28,218 bases of DNA from a virus: positions 1 to 28,218 of the IMG/VR virus record IMGVR_UViG_3300025108_000288, one strand, 5' to 3'. Positions 5,358-13,268 of the stretch are shown here, piece by piece. The position numbers were made by a program, and so were the translations under genes. Numbering within the stretch: position 1 is the first letter of the stretch; every line of letters starts with the position of its first letter. A model generated the notes under the pieces. The model had not been told where the DNA came from. It searched no databases and saw only the letters and a program-made list of their open reading frames with translations.

Positions 5358-5376
5358 ACACACACACGGAGGTTAT

Positions 5377-7047
5377 ATGGATACAGAATCCAGACTAAAA
5401 TCTACTTTAGATTTATCTCTTGAACTGCTCATACAGTTGTATGACAGTTTACGTTCACGTCATGAGTCAAAAAAATATCACATGGGTGAAGATAAAGATG
5501 AAGTAGAAAAATTATACAAGCAATACTTAGACTCAGAACAAGAGACAGACTATGTATTGTTTGCATTGAAGGAAGTACACCACGCAGATACACGTTGGAA
5601 CTCACTCAAAGCTATACTTGCATCTCGTGAAAGTGCAGGCAATGCACCTAGCTACGAACAGATACAACCTCATGACCATGAGATATCTGAACAGCTTGAA
5701 CACATGTGTGATTTGATGAGACTACCAAGACTCTTATCTATGGAGAATGATGAGGTAGAGACAGCAACACCTAATGATGACAACAGCTTACATGTTGAAG
5801 CTAAGACATTGGACGTTGTTAATACTCTCATGTCATCTATGGGTGAATCACTTACATTGGGTGACATACTTGATGCAGCTAACAGAGGTGTCATCAATAC
5901 AATCAATCACAAAGCTGACATGGAGGAGAAAGATAAAACCATACAGGATTTGCAAAAGAAAGTATCGACTCCAAGCTTTCCTGCTGGTGTTGTTGCAAAC
6001 TCCTCACCTTCTGCAAACAAAAATTCCACACCAATCACCGAGGCTGATGCTGAAGTTGTCATGCAAAATGCAATGGACATCTTTGTAAACAATCAAGGTA
6101 AGAAGGTGAAGGCATTGGATTACGAAGTGCCTACATTCAAATGGAAGAAGCCTAATCCTGATGTACCTGAGCTTGATCCACACTATGTGTTTCGACCAGA
6201 GTTAGTATCAGATGTATTGTATTGTCTGTTACATAATCAGAAAGGTTATCTATCTGGTCATACAGGAACAGGTAAGACAACATTGCTTGAACAGATATGT
6301 GCCAAGCTTGGTTATCCATTCAAACGTATCAACTTTGATAGTGAGATTACTCGTCAAGACTTGGTTGGCAGAGAGGTACTCATGTCAGACAGTGGATCAA
6401 CCAAATCTAAATTCATAGATGGCATCATACCACAAGCAGTCAGAACACCTACTGTCTTGTGTCTTGATGAGATAGATTTTGTACGACCAGATGTTGCTTA
6501 TGTATTGCAACGTGCTTTGGAAAACAAAGGCTTCACCATCTTGGAAGACGGAGACAGATTCATTGAGCCACACCCGTTGTTCAGAATCTTTGCTACGGCT
6601 AACACCAAGGGTCAAGGTGATGAGACAGGAAGTTATCAAGGTGCAAGACATCAATCACTTGCATTCCTAGATAGATTCAATGTCTTTACATCAGTACCTT
6701 ATCTACGACCAATAGATGAGAGAGACTTGCTTGTATCATCGGCAACAGGGTTAGATGTAAAGCTTGCTGAACAGATGGTCAAGTTTGCTAACGAGATACG
6801 TGATGCATTCAAGAATGGTACGATCTACATGACAACATCTATCAGAGGTTTGATGACGTGTGCAAAGATGTACACATTCTTTTTACCAATGATGAGTGGC
6901 AATCATAATGCGGCACTCACCTTTGCGATTACCAAATCTATTCTTAACAGATGTGGTCATCAAGACTTTGCAAACATAAGTGAGATTGCTCAACGTGTAT
7001 TCGACACGGGATCTGGCACACCACTTAACTTTAAATACGAGGATTAA
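5377..7047 (+). CDS. MoxR/CobS-like AAA+ ATPase
   Basis: This 556-residue protein has an N-terminal region of about 230 residues with coiled-coil-like segments and a C-terminal AAA+ core. Motifs are Walker A GHTGTGKTT at about 294-302, Walker B VLCLDEIDF around 359-367, and sensor-1 FRIFATANT. The core resembles the MoxR/CobS branch, which usually works with a VWA-domain partner to remodel or load a target protein or metal centre. The partner is encoded next, starting two bases after this stop. CobS-like ATPases are known from many marine phages, but cobalamin synthesis need not be the role here. The ATG follows CGGAGG and a structured leader. Confidence 0.85.
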   Translation: MDTESRLKSTLDLSLELLIQLYDSLRSRHESKKYHMGEDKDEVEKLYKQYLDSEQETDYVLFALKEVHHADTRWNSLKAILASRESAGNAPSYEQIQPHDHEISEQLEHMCDLMRLPRLLSMENDEVETATPNDDNSLHVEAKTLDVVNTLMSSMGESLTLGDILDAANRGVINTINHKADMEEKDKTIQDLQKKVSTPSFPAGVVANSSPSANKNSTPITEADAEVVMQNAMDIFVNNQGKKVKALDYEVPTFKWKKPNPDVPELDPHYVFRPELVSDVLYCLLHNQKGYLSGHTGTGKTTLLEQICAKLGYPFKRINFDSEITRQDLVGREVLMSDSGSTKSKFIDGIIPQAVRTPTVLCLDEIDFVRPDVAYVLQRALENKGFTILEDGDRFIEPHPLFRIFATANTKGQGDETGSYQGARHQSLAFLDRFNVFTSVPYLRPIDERDLLVSSATGLDVKLAEQMVKFANEIRDAFKNGTIYMTTSIRGLMTCAKMYTFFLPMMSGNHNAALTFAITKSILNRCGHQDFANISEIAQRVFDTGSGTPLNFKYED

Positions 7048-7048
7048 T

Positions 7049-9001
7049 ATGGAGAAAGAAAAAGGAATACCTACTCATGTCTTCGAACAATCATGCGATG
7101 CTGCTGCACGTACGTTTGGTAAGAAACATGATATCTCTGTCGTCTTTGCAGGTAATGAGGCAAAGACAGACGGCAGTACAATATGGATGCCTGCGTTGCC
7201 ACAAGGTAAAAACTTAACTGAAGAGCAAGTATCAGTTGGTCGTGGCTACGTTGATCATGAGGCTGGTCATATCAAACACACTGACAATGAGTTGTATGCT
7301 AAGGCTGTGAAAGAAGCCATGATGTGTGATGATAAATACTTACCTGTCTTCATGAATGCATTGGAAGATGTACGTATCGAACGTGTCATCACTGATGAAT
7401 ACTCTGGTAGTAGACGTAACCTTGAGGCAACAGCTAAAGCTGTCAATCGTAGTTACAAGAAAGCATACGATAAAGATGCAAGCATTGCTGATGATGAACG
7501 TAAGGTAGGTGCAGTTGCTATCACATGGGAAGGCAGACGTAGACTTGGATATAATTCAGGCAATGAAGAATGTTTAGATACATTACCTGATGACATTCGT
7601 AAGCAAGTTGAGAACTGGACAGACATGGTTGATGGTATGCGAGATACCAAAGATATGATCACAGCTGCGATCAGTGTTGCTGACATGGTACGTAAAAACA
7701 ATGGCGAGCCAGAGATGGAAGAGGTGTTGACCAATGTTATCTTCGGAGATGGTAGCAAGAGAGGTACTAAAACAGGGAGTAAAGGTAATGCAAAAAACTC
7801 TCAGGGTGACAAATCACAAGGTGACTCTAAGTCTGGTAAGAAAAAAGATTTTGAGCAAGGCGGTCATGAAGCTGGTGATCCTAGTGGAGCAAGCGTTGAT
7901 CCAATCGATCCTAGTCTTGACATTGAAGAGGTACTTGTTGGAGAGAAGATGCCAGACAGGAATGGTAGTAGGAATGTAGAAGGTTTACCCTTTCGTATTC
8001 TTAGTACATCAAGTGACAAGTATCATCATGCTACTGATCAAGACAATAAGTACATGTCTGATTATCATGAAGACTTTACCTTTGGTAAATACATGGCTGA
8101 TGAGAAAGGTAATGCAAAGTATAAGTCTGCAGTATCTAAGATGAGTAGTTCACTTGGTGTCATGAGACGTAAGCTTGAGAGATCATTGATGGCAACTCAA
8201 CTTAGAGGTTGGGATAGTGGTCATGAGGTTGGACGACTTGATACTAAGCGACTTGTGAGTGCATACAATGGCTATCCAAATGTCTTTAAGATTAAGGAAA
8301 GTATCAAGGAGATAGACACAGCAGTTACAATACTTGTTGATCACTCTGGTAGTATGCATGGTGACAAGATGAGACTAGCTATGCAAGCATGTATCGGATT
8401 GACCGAGAGTGTTTACAAAACTGGTTGTGAACTTGAGATACTTGGTTTCTCTACAGGGTCAGACTTTCTTACCAAGGTAGAAAAGCAAATGTATTTTGAT
8501 GACACCACAGCTTACGGAAGACGTGAGCCAACTGACATGTACATTTACAAGTCATTCAAGGATCGTATCCAAGAGGCACGTAAGTCAATAGGTAACATGT
8601 TGAAGGTAGCTTCACGATGTGGTGGTGCAAATGCTGATGGGTGTTCTGTACTACAAGCAACAAGAAGATTACTTAAGCAAAGACAGAAACGTAAAGTGTT
8701 GCTTGTGCTGAGTGACGGATACCCTGCATCAAGATGTGACCTTGGTACTAAAGCTGAGAACAATCATCTACGTAATGCAGTGCAGTATACAGTAGACAGT
8801 GGTGTTGATGTCATAGGTATTGGCATTGCATCAGAGGCAGTCAGACAATTCTATCCAGATTATGCAGTCATACATGACTTCGATGACTTACCTAAAGCAG
8901 TGATGGATAAGATTGCAAAGAGATTACTTGGTCAGAGATTTGTTATCGACAACGCTGATCTAATCAAAGCTGATAAGCAAAAGGTTAGGCAGATGAAATG
9001 A
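7049..9001 (+). CDS. CobT-like VWA protein with HEAGH metalloprotease-like motif
   Basis: This 650-residue protein starts at ATG 7049, with GAGG upstream. The C-terminal third is a von Willebrand A domain with the MIDAS motif DHSGS at residues 431-435, so it should bind a divalent metal and a partner. The N-terminal region has HEAGH at 70-74 followed by NALEDVRIE at 103-111. This matches the layout of zinc metallopeptidases (HExxH plus a downstream acidic ligand) and recalls the metallopeptidase-plus-VWA DUF2201 proteins. A Lys/Gly/Ser-rich linker near 245-285 separates the halves. It pairs with the upstream AAA+ ATPase, and the target is unknown. Peptidase activity is inferred from motif only. 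Confidence 0.82.
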   Translation: MEKEKGIPTHVFEQSCDAAARTFGKKHDISVVFAGNEAKTDGSTIWMPALPQGKNLTEEQVSVGRGYVDHEAGHIKHTDNELYAKAVKEAMMCDDKYLPVFMNALEDVRIERVITDEYSGSRRNLEATAKAVNRSYKKAYDKDASIADDERKVGAVAITWEGRRRLGYNSGNEECLDTLPDDIRKQVENWTDMVDGMRDTKDMITAAISVADMVRKNNGEPEMEEVLTNVIFGDGSKRGTKTGSKGNAKNSQGDKSQGDSKSGKKKDFEQGGHEAGDPSGASVDPIDPSLDIEEVLVGEKMPDRNGSRNVEGLPFRILSTSSDKYHHATDQDNKYMSDYHEDFTFGKYMADEKGNAKYKSAVSKMSSSLGVMRRKLERSLMATQLRGWDSGHEVGRLDTKRLVSAYNGYPNVFKIKESIKEIDTAVTILVDHSGSMHGDKMRLAMQACIGLTESVYKTGCELEILGFSTGSDFLTKVEKQMYFDDTTAYGRREPTDMYIYKSFKDRIQEARKSIGNMLKVASRCGGANADGCSVLQATRRLLKQRQKRKVLLVLSDGYPASRCDLGTKAENNHLRNAVQYTVDSGVDVIGIGIASEAVRQFYPDYAVIHDFDDLPKAVMDKIAKRLLGQRFVIDNADLIKADKQKVRQMK

Positions 9002-9192
9002 AAATCTTTCGCAAGTATACAATACCTACAAGTTGGATAGCTAAGTTCGGTGTTCAACATCCTAGAGTATGGAGAGAGGTATGGCTTAATTCAGATGAAC
9101 TGAAGGTAAGCAAAACAAATCACGAACTAATTGGAGTAATTTTACATGTCGTCAAAAGAAGTTACGATAGAGCCAAAAGTGGTAGAGGGTAA
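8998..9192 (+). CDS. Small basic protein of unknown function
   Basis: This 64-residue protein's ATG overlaps the stop of the VWA gene as ATGA, which suggests translational coupling and supports it as real. It is basic with several Trp residues (TSWIAKF, RVWREVW) and has no recognised domain. Its 3' end overlaps the start of the following gene by 47 bases in another frame, which is long for this phage, so the true extent is uncertain. Confidence 0.5.
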   Translation: MKIFRKYTIPTSWIAKFGVQHPRVWREVWLNSDELKVSKTNHELIGVILHVVKRSYDRAKSGRG

Positions 9193-9766
9193 ACCTCTAT
9201 TTAACTTTCAATATTTTCCAGTGGGTACACATGCTAAGACTTATGGTGGTGCAGTTGTACGTCTCATGGATACCAATCACACCCACGCAAGGTGGGGTTG
9301 GGGTAGAACAGCTAAAGTAGTAGCATTTACTACCCCAGTTTATGGTTGGGATAATGAAAACAAAGGTCAAAAAGATATTGACCCAACTACTATTACTTTC
9401 CCTCGTATGAAAACCAAAGACATTGACATGCGTGGGTTACCTATTGGTACTAAGTTCATAAAACATGCTCGTGAATACTATGAGATAACATCAATGGATA
9501 GTGAGGGAGATAGACCCATTAACTGTAAAAGAGTTTGGTACAGTAACACAGAAGGAGATTGGAAAGAAGGGTCAAACAATTACAGCTACACTAGACAAGG
9601 CTTTCAGTATGGAAGTTCATATCGATCTGCAAGGGGTCACTATGACATGATGTATGAAAACATTCTACTACCAGTAGATGACGAAGTTCATAAGGAACAA
9701 GTAGCTAAACAGGAGCAAGCACATCAAGAGTTTGATGATGCTATGTCAATTTTTAATTATTCATAG
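9146..9766 (+). CDS. Unknown 206-residue protein
   Basis: The protein is rich in Tyr, Trp, Gly and Asn, looks globular and beta-rich, and has no signal peptide or membrane segment. GGAG lies eight bases before the ATG. The aromatic-rich middle (residues 50-70, and 130-165 with NYSYTRQGFQYGSSYRS) has no motif I recognise. It sits in the AAA/VWA operon and the next gene follows after eight bases, so it is co-transcribed. A role as substrate or accessory of the AAA/VWA pair is possible but speculative. Confidence 0.7.
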   Translation: MSSKEVTIEPKVVEGKPLFNFQYFPVGTHAKTYGGAVVRLMDTNHTHARWGWGRTAKVVAFTTPVYGWDNENKGQKDIDPTTITFPRMKTKDIDMRGLPIGTKFIKHAREYYEITSMDSEGDRPINCKRVWYSNTEGDWKEGSNNYSYTRQGFQYGSSYRSARGHYDMMYENILLPVDDEVHKEQVAKQEQAHQEFDDAMSIFNYS

Positions 9767-9774
9767 GAGGATAC

Positions 9775-10224
9775 ATGACTAAAGATATTGACGAGACTAT
9801 TGGAGACTCACAGCTAGACAAGTTGATGGGTGTTGAGACTAAACCAAAACAATCAAGTATATTCGATACTGATTACTCACATGATACGTGGCTTGACGGC
9901 ATAGAAGAAGAAGATACTCTTCTCACTATACCAGATAGTATACGAGACAATGCATACGACAAGCCTGCTACCAAGAAGGTTAAGGTTGCAAAGCCTAAGC
10001 CTAGTCATCAAGCAACACATTCTCGTATGACTACTGACGAGATCAATAGATTGATCGAGTCTAGTTTTGCAAGCTTGATGAAACCATTAGATGACAAAGG
10101 TATCATCATAACAGATGAGCATTACTTTGGGTTACGATCATGGTTACGAGATTGTATCAAGACAGGTGTCATCTATGATCCAGATACATCGCAATACTAC
10201 TCACCAATTAAGGAGGTTGAATGA
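9775..10224 (+). CDS. Unknown acidic 149-residue protein
   Basis: It begins after a strong AGGAGG. The first 60 residues are acidic and probably disordered, followed by a basic Lys/Pro linker (residues 67-85) and a more structured C-terminal part from about residue 90. No known domain is seen. The stop overlaps the next ATG (ATGA), so the two are coupled. The layout of disordered acidic N-terminus, linker and small domain suits a protein that bridges partners. No function can be named. Confidence 0.7.
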   Translation: MTKDIDETIGDSQLDKLMGVETKPKQSSIFDTDYSHDTWLDGIEEEDTLLTIPDSIRDNAYDKPATKKVKVAKPKPSHQATHSRMTTDEINRLIESSFASLMKPLDDKGIIITDEHYFGLRSWLRDCIKTGVIYDPDTSQYYSPIKEVE

Positions 10225-10412
10225 AAGTAGATAGAAATACAGTTGAAATTATTATCGATAGTGGAGTGTGTATTGTGCAACACATTCCACGCAATGTGAA
10301 AGTCTTAGTAAAAGACTTAGACTCACGAATAGAAACCTTGCACAGGAGACACACACATGAAACTGATACGAAAGATACTAACGTTATTAAGATTAAGACA
10401 CCCACAGCTTAA
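10221..10412 (+). CDS. Small unknown protein
   Basis: This 63-residue protein starts with the ATGA overlap at 10221, with AAGGAGG ten bases upstream. The first 40 residues alternate in a way that suggests a small beta-alpha fold. The tail is His/Thr-rich where the gene runs into the CA-repeat ribosome binding region of the next gene. The last 56 bases overlap the next gene in another frame. Confidence 0.55.
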   Translation: MKVDRNTVEIIIDSGVCIVQHIPRNVKVLVKDLDSRIETLHRRHTHETDTKDTNVIKIKTPTA

Positions 10413-10476
10413 GACTAACTTTGTTTGGGTACACATCAGAGAAACAACTGAACGAGAGAATAGAGGTAAGCGATGA
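10357..10476 (+). CDS. 39-residue basic peptide
   Basis: This short gene starts at ATG 10357 behind GGAG and an ACACACAC spacer, and ends at TGA 10474-10476, which overlaps the next ATG as ATGA. The product is strongly basic and helical at the start (KLIRKILTLLRLR). A good ribosome binding site and end-to-start overlap support translation. It could be a membrane-active or nucleic-acid-binding micropeptide, or only a coupling device for the next gene. Confidence 0.5.
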   Translation: MKLIRKILTLLRLRHPQLKTNFVWVHIRETTERENRGKR

Positions 10477-11000
10477 ATATATTTTTCTTAGATAAAAATC
10501 CTATGCAATCAAGTGTGATGTATGGCGACAAGCATGTTGGCAAAATCATATTGGAAATTGCACAGATGACATCGACAGCATTGCATCGGCATGGCTTGTC
10601 AAACATTGCACCTTACAAGGAGGCATATCAAAATCATCCGATGACAAGATGGGTTGGTGATTCGTCTGCTAACTTTGAGTATGCTATCACGTTAGCCACT
10701 GGTTTATCTAATCAGTGGCATCATCGTGTAGGTACATCACATAAGTCTATTGATGCGATCATCGACATTACAATCGCTGGCATACTAAGTGATAAGATAT
10801 TCAAAGTATTTCCTATGCATGACTTTACACTACCACCATTGTGTATGCCTGATGAATACAAGTCAGATGATTACAGCACGTTTGAACAAACAGTTGAGTC
10901 ATACAGAAGATACTACACACATGCAAAGACAGCTATGCATGAGTGGACAAACGTAAACAGACCAAAATTTATACAGGAGGTATCATGTCTAATAAACTAA
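10473..11000 (+). CDS. Conserved phage-type protein of unknown function
   Basis: This 175-residue protein opens with an MNIFFLDKNP motif followed by DKHVGKIILEIAQM, then NHPMTRWVGDS and a segment rich in Trp and His (NQWHHRVG). From memory this pattern (hydrophobic-LD-x-x-P, DKHV-K, NHP) marks a family seen in many marine and T4-like phages, with no established function. Conserved Asp, His and Lys residues suggest an enzyme. Its start is coupled to the preceding micropeptide, and the end overlaps the next gene by 16 bases. Confidence 0.7.
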   Translation: MNIFFLDKNPMQSSVMYGDKHVGKIILEIAQMTSTALHRHGLSNIAPYKEAYQNHPMTRWVGDSSANFEYAITLATGLSNQWHHRVGTSHKSIDAIIDITIAGILSDKIFKVFPMHDFTLPPLCMPDEYKSDDYSTFEQTVESYRRYYTHAKTAMHEWTNVNRPKFIQEVSCLIN

Positions 11001-11533
11001 TCGATAATGCATTCGCTACACTCATTGAGAATGGGTACATGACAAAGGGTCAAGCGAAGAAGTTACTCATCAAAGGTGTAGAGAAACAGATGTCGTTTCT
11101 TTCTAAGCCAAAGGTTGCACCTGCTGCAAAGTCTGCAACCACTGCTACCACTTCGGCAACCACTGCAACTTCCCAAATCTTTCCAGCGTTGAAGCTTGCA
11201 AGTTACCCCAAGCAAAACCAACAAAATTTTATTGATCCAGATGTTAGAAAGTATTTAGCATCTGAGTCTAGCAAACCTTACACTGAACTTACTGTTGAAG
11301 TAATGTTAGAATTACTTGCAAAGAAAGGTGTACTAAAACGTACACAGAAAAGTATTCGTGAGAGTATCAACAAAGAAGATGTTGATGACATACAGATACA
11401 AGCAGAGCTGTACAAAGGTATTAAGAAACACCACGTCACAAGAGAGAAGACAAACACTGATGAACGTAATGGTGTGTACGTTTATCAACTTACCAATGAA
11501 GGTAAACAATATCTACACAAGGAGGTAGCATGA
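10985..11533 (+). CDS. Putative winged-helix-like protein with Ala/Thr linker
   Basis: The start is set at ATG 10985 because AGGAGG lies four bases before it. A longer frame from 10943 would lack a ribosome binding site. The product has about 182 residues: a helical N-terminus, an Ala/Thr/Ser low-complexity linker near residues 40-60 (repeated ACC ACT GCT codons) and a C-terminal region from about 85. That region ends in VYQLTNEGKQYL, a pattern typical of the wing of winged-helix DNA-binding domains. It may therefore be a DNA-binding regulator. Confidence 0.65.
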   Translation: MSNKLIDNAFATLIENGYMTKGQAKKLLIKGVEKQMSFLSKPKVAPAAKSATTATTSATTATSQIFPALKLASYPKQNQQNFIDPDVRKYLASESSKPYTELTVEVMLELLAKKGVLKRTQKSIRESINKEDVDDIQIQAELYKGIKKHHVTREKTNTDERNGVYVYQLTNEGKQYLHKEVA

Positions 11534-11688
11534 CTAAAGAAAAAATTAATGAAAGACTACGTGCCATTGAAAGTAAATATCACAATGGTCACAACGCTAC
11601 ATCTACAGACATAGATGATTGGTGGTTTAAAGAAGATAAAAAAGAATACAAAAAATTATTAAAACTAATGGAGAAAATAGATGAATAA
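11530..11688 (+). CDS. Small acidic/basic helical protein
   Basis: This 52-residue product starts at ATG 11530, eight bases after AGGAGG, and overlaps the previous stop and the next start by a few bases. It is almost entirely charged and probably helical, with a central DIDDWWFKED segment. No domain is recognised. Tight packing on both sides supports it as real. Confidence 0.6.
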   Translation: MTKEKINERLRAIESKYHNGHNATSTDIDDWWFKEDKKEYKKLLKLMEKIDE

Positions 11689-11887
11689 AATGCACAGAGT
11701 ATTTCCAACACTTGATATGTTTATAGATGTTAAAGCAAAGAATGATGAAGACGCAATATCTATTATTAATAATGATGAAAAAGTTTGGAGTATTATAGAT
11801 GAGTGTTGTTCACAATTATCAGAACTTGGATATCAAGTAGGTGGTTGTGATTTCACTTATGTAACAGACAGATTCAAAAAGAAATGA
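11681..11887 (+). CDS. Small unknown protein
   Basis: This 68-residue protein has mixed alpha/beta character. The region DVKAKNDEDAISIINND looks like a short amphipathic helix after a beta strand. It overlaps the end of the previous gene by eight bases, which suggests coupling. There is no recognised family and no membrane segment. It is followed by a 49-base gap and a new ribosome binding site. Confidence 0.6.
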   Translation: MNKMHRVFPTLDMFIDVKAKNDEDAISIINNDEKVWSIIDECCSQLSELGYQVGGCDFTYVTDRFKKK

Positions 11888-11936
11888 TATTGACATCTTT
11901 CACAATAGAATTTACCATTAACAGAAGGAGACACAC

Positions 11937-12434
11937 ATGAAGGAAATGCACGAGATTAAAAACACTATCAAGAATAGTGACATACAAAGAATTACAAGTT
12001 TCATGAGAAAGAATCAACAACTCATGACTGATTACAAATGGCTGAATCCTTTTCATGGGGGGAGTAAGTGGAATGCTATGTTGTATTTAATGGATTGTCA
12101 CTTCAGTGGTATGCTTATATCAAAGACAGACTTAGCAAGAAAAGTACCCTTGATGAGTAGGGATGGAACATTGAAATGGATTGATACATTGATACAATCA
12201 GAAATATTATTCTTACATACAACTAGTCATCCAATGAAAAAACAAAAAGTTGATAAACGTAAGTCTTATCTCATACCAAACAGAGAGTTAGTAATGGATT
12301 ATGTTAACTACTGTAAAGATAGATTGATGTTGACTCTTGAAAACCTACAAGACTTTACGATTGATGATCAAATATTAGAGCATGTTGGAAAAGATAAATG
12401 TAAATCATGTGGAAAATTTTCACTGGTTAAATAG
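11937..12434 (+). CDS. Putative winged-helix protein with C-terminal Cys pair
   Basis: This 165-residue protein starts at ATG 11937 after AAGGAG and an ACACAC spacer. Residues 55-105 (from about NAMLYLMDCH to IQSEILFLHT) have the helix pattern of a winged-helix domain, with LISKTDLARKVPLMSRDGTL as a plausible helix-turn-helix. The C-terminus has CKSCGKF, half of a zinc ribbon. A DNA-binding regulator is the best guess. It is the last gene before a 322-base gap and may end the operon. Confidence 0.65.
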   Translation: MKEMHEIKNTIKNSDIQRITSFMRKNQQLMTDYKWLNPFHGGSKWNAMLYLMDCHFSGMLISKTDLARKVPLMSRDGTLKWIDTLIQSEILFLHTTSHPMKKQKVDKRKSYLIPNRELVMDYVNYCKDRLMLTLENLQDFTIDDQILEHVGKDKCKSCGKFSLVK

Positions 12435-12756
12435 TATTACAAAGTACATGCAATAAGTACAGATACTTTCTACTGTACATTTACCCCCTTTTATTCACAA
12501 CTATTTTCTGTAATGATTCCCATACAGTTATCATAAGTACCATTTATGATCATTGTTTATTTCGATTTTCCTTTCGAAAAGAGGGGGAAAAACTTGCGTT
12601 TTTTCCCCTCACACACACACGAAACTTACCGAGGTAAGTACATGTATCTCCATCTTTATAGATTTCTTGACAATTTTCATAGATAGGCATACTAATAACC
12701 TTAGATGTATTCAATAGAGTACATGAACATAACTTAAATTGAAAGGAAGATAAAAG
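12435..12756. promoter_or_regulatory. Regulatory gap before the LuxR-type gene and integrase
   Basis: No gene is seen here. AGTAC-containing motifs recur at 12443, 12456, 12536, 12637 and 12719, three of them as AGTACATG. GTACAG (12457) and CTGTAC (12473) form a 22-base dyad. A hairpin lies at 12581-12610 and CTTACC-GA-GGTAAG at 12625-12638. A promoter candidate for the downstream genes is TTGACA at 12667-12672 with ACTAAT at 12691-12696 (18-base spacer). The repeated AGTACATG is a candidate regulator site. Confidence 0.5.
12581..12610. terminator. 13-bp hairpin, possible transcription terminator
   Basis: GAGGGGGAAAAAC pairs with GTTTTTTCCCCTC (one G-T pair) around TTGC. On the minus strand TTTTC follows the stem. 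On the plus strand CA repeats follow instead of U's. It may end the upstream plus-strand operon through the U-rich arm, but this is uncertain. Confidence 0.4.
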
Positions 12757-13257
12757 ATGTCTAAAGAAATGGTACTTCGTTTAGATGACGTTGAGAGAAG
12801 GTTGTTAGGATTGGAGCAAGCATTTGTTATTATGTCACGCTCCATAGGATCCGCATCTAATTTTCTCCATAGACAAGAGAGTGATTCAACTCTCTTACAA
12901 CTCCCCAAAACAAATCAACAGATAGAAATGAGTGCAGTTGATAACAACCAAGCATTCGCAGTCATGACAAAGATGACACCTAAGCAACATGCAGTATTGC
13001 AGATGTTGTTACGTGGTGCAAGCAATCATGAGATTGCTGAACGTTTTAACGTGTCAGAGAATACTGTGAAGATACATGTGAAAGCAATCATGGATAAGCT
13101 TGGTGTACGTAAGCGATCGTTAATTGTATTAAACATGCGATCGGCATTCAACGACATTGCAGAAGATCAATACATAGCAATGACAACTCTATCAAAGAGA
13201 TGGGATTTGGAGTGGAGTAGTAAAGACAGGAGGATGAATAAACATCTTTATAAATAG
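12757..13257 (+). CDS. LuxR/GerE-type helix-turn-helix regulator
   Basis: This 166-residue protein carries a full LuxR C-terminal HTH at about 72-128, with the hallmark segments LLRGASNHEIAERFNVSENT and VKIHVKAIMDKLGV. The N-terminal 70 residues are too short for an autoinducer-binding or receiver domain and look coiled-coil-like (DVERRLLGLEQAFVIM), so it probably dimerises rather than senses a signal molecule. GGAAG precedes the ATG. Twelve bases separate it from the integrase, so both are probably in one transcript and it may regulate integration or lysogeny. The AGTACATG repeats upstream are candidate targets. Confidence 0.82.
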   Translation: MSKEMVLRLDDVERRLLGLEQAFVIMSRSIGSASNFLHRQESDSTLLQLPKTNQQIEMSAVDNNQAFAVMTKMTPKQHAVLQMLLRGASNHEIAERFNVSENTVKIHVKAIMDKLGVRKRSLIVLNMRSAFNDIAEDQYIAMTTLSKRWDLEWSSKDRRMNKHLYK

Positions 13258-13268
13258 GAGGCACACAC

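Larger units (their letters stand above)
4987..5376 (+). promoter_or_regulatory. Structured leader of the AAA/VWA operon
   Basis: This region of 390 bases has no confident gene. It contains ATCTCT and AGAGAT around CGA (5008-5022), a possible pseudoknot (5082-5138), AGTACA and TGTACT around five bases (5149-5165), and two long overlapping stems at 5244-5314 and 5306-5357. A CACACACAC tract and CGGAGG then lead into the ATG at 5377. A weak promoter candidate is TTGAGG at 5202, 17 bases, then CATAAC at 5225. Confidence 0.6.

Noticed and set aside
6980-7048. Upstream start for the VWA protein
   Set aside because: It would overlap the end of the ATPase gene by 68 bases without a ribosome binding site. 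ATG 7049 follows GAGG and begins two bases after the ATPase stop.
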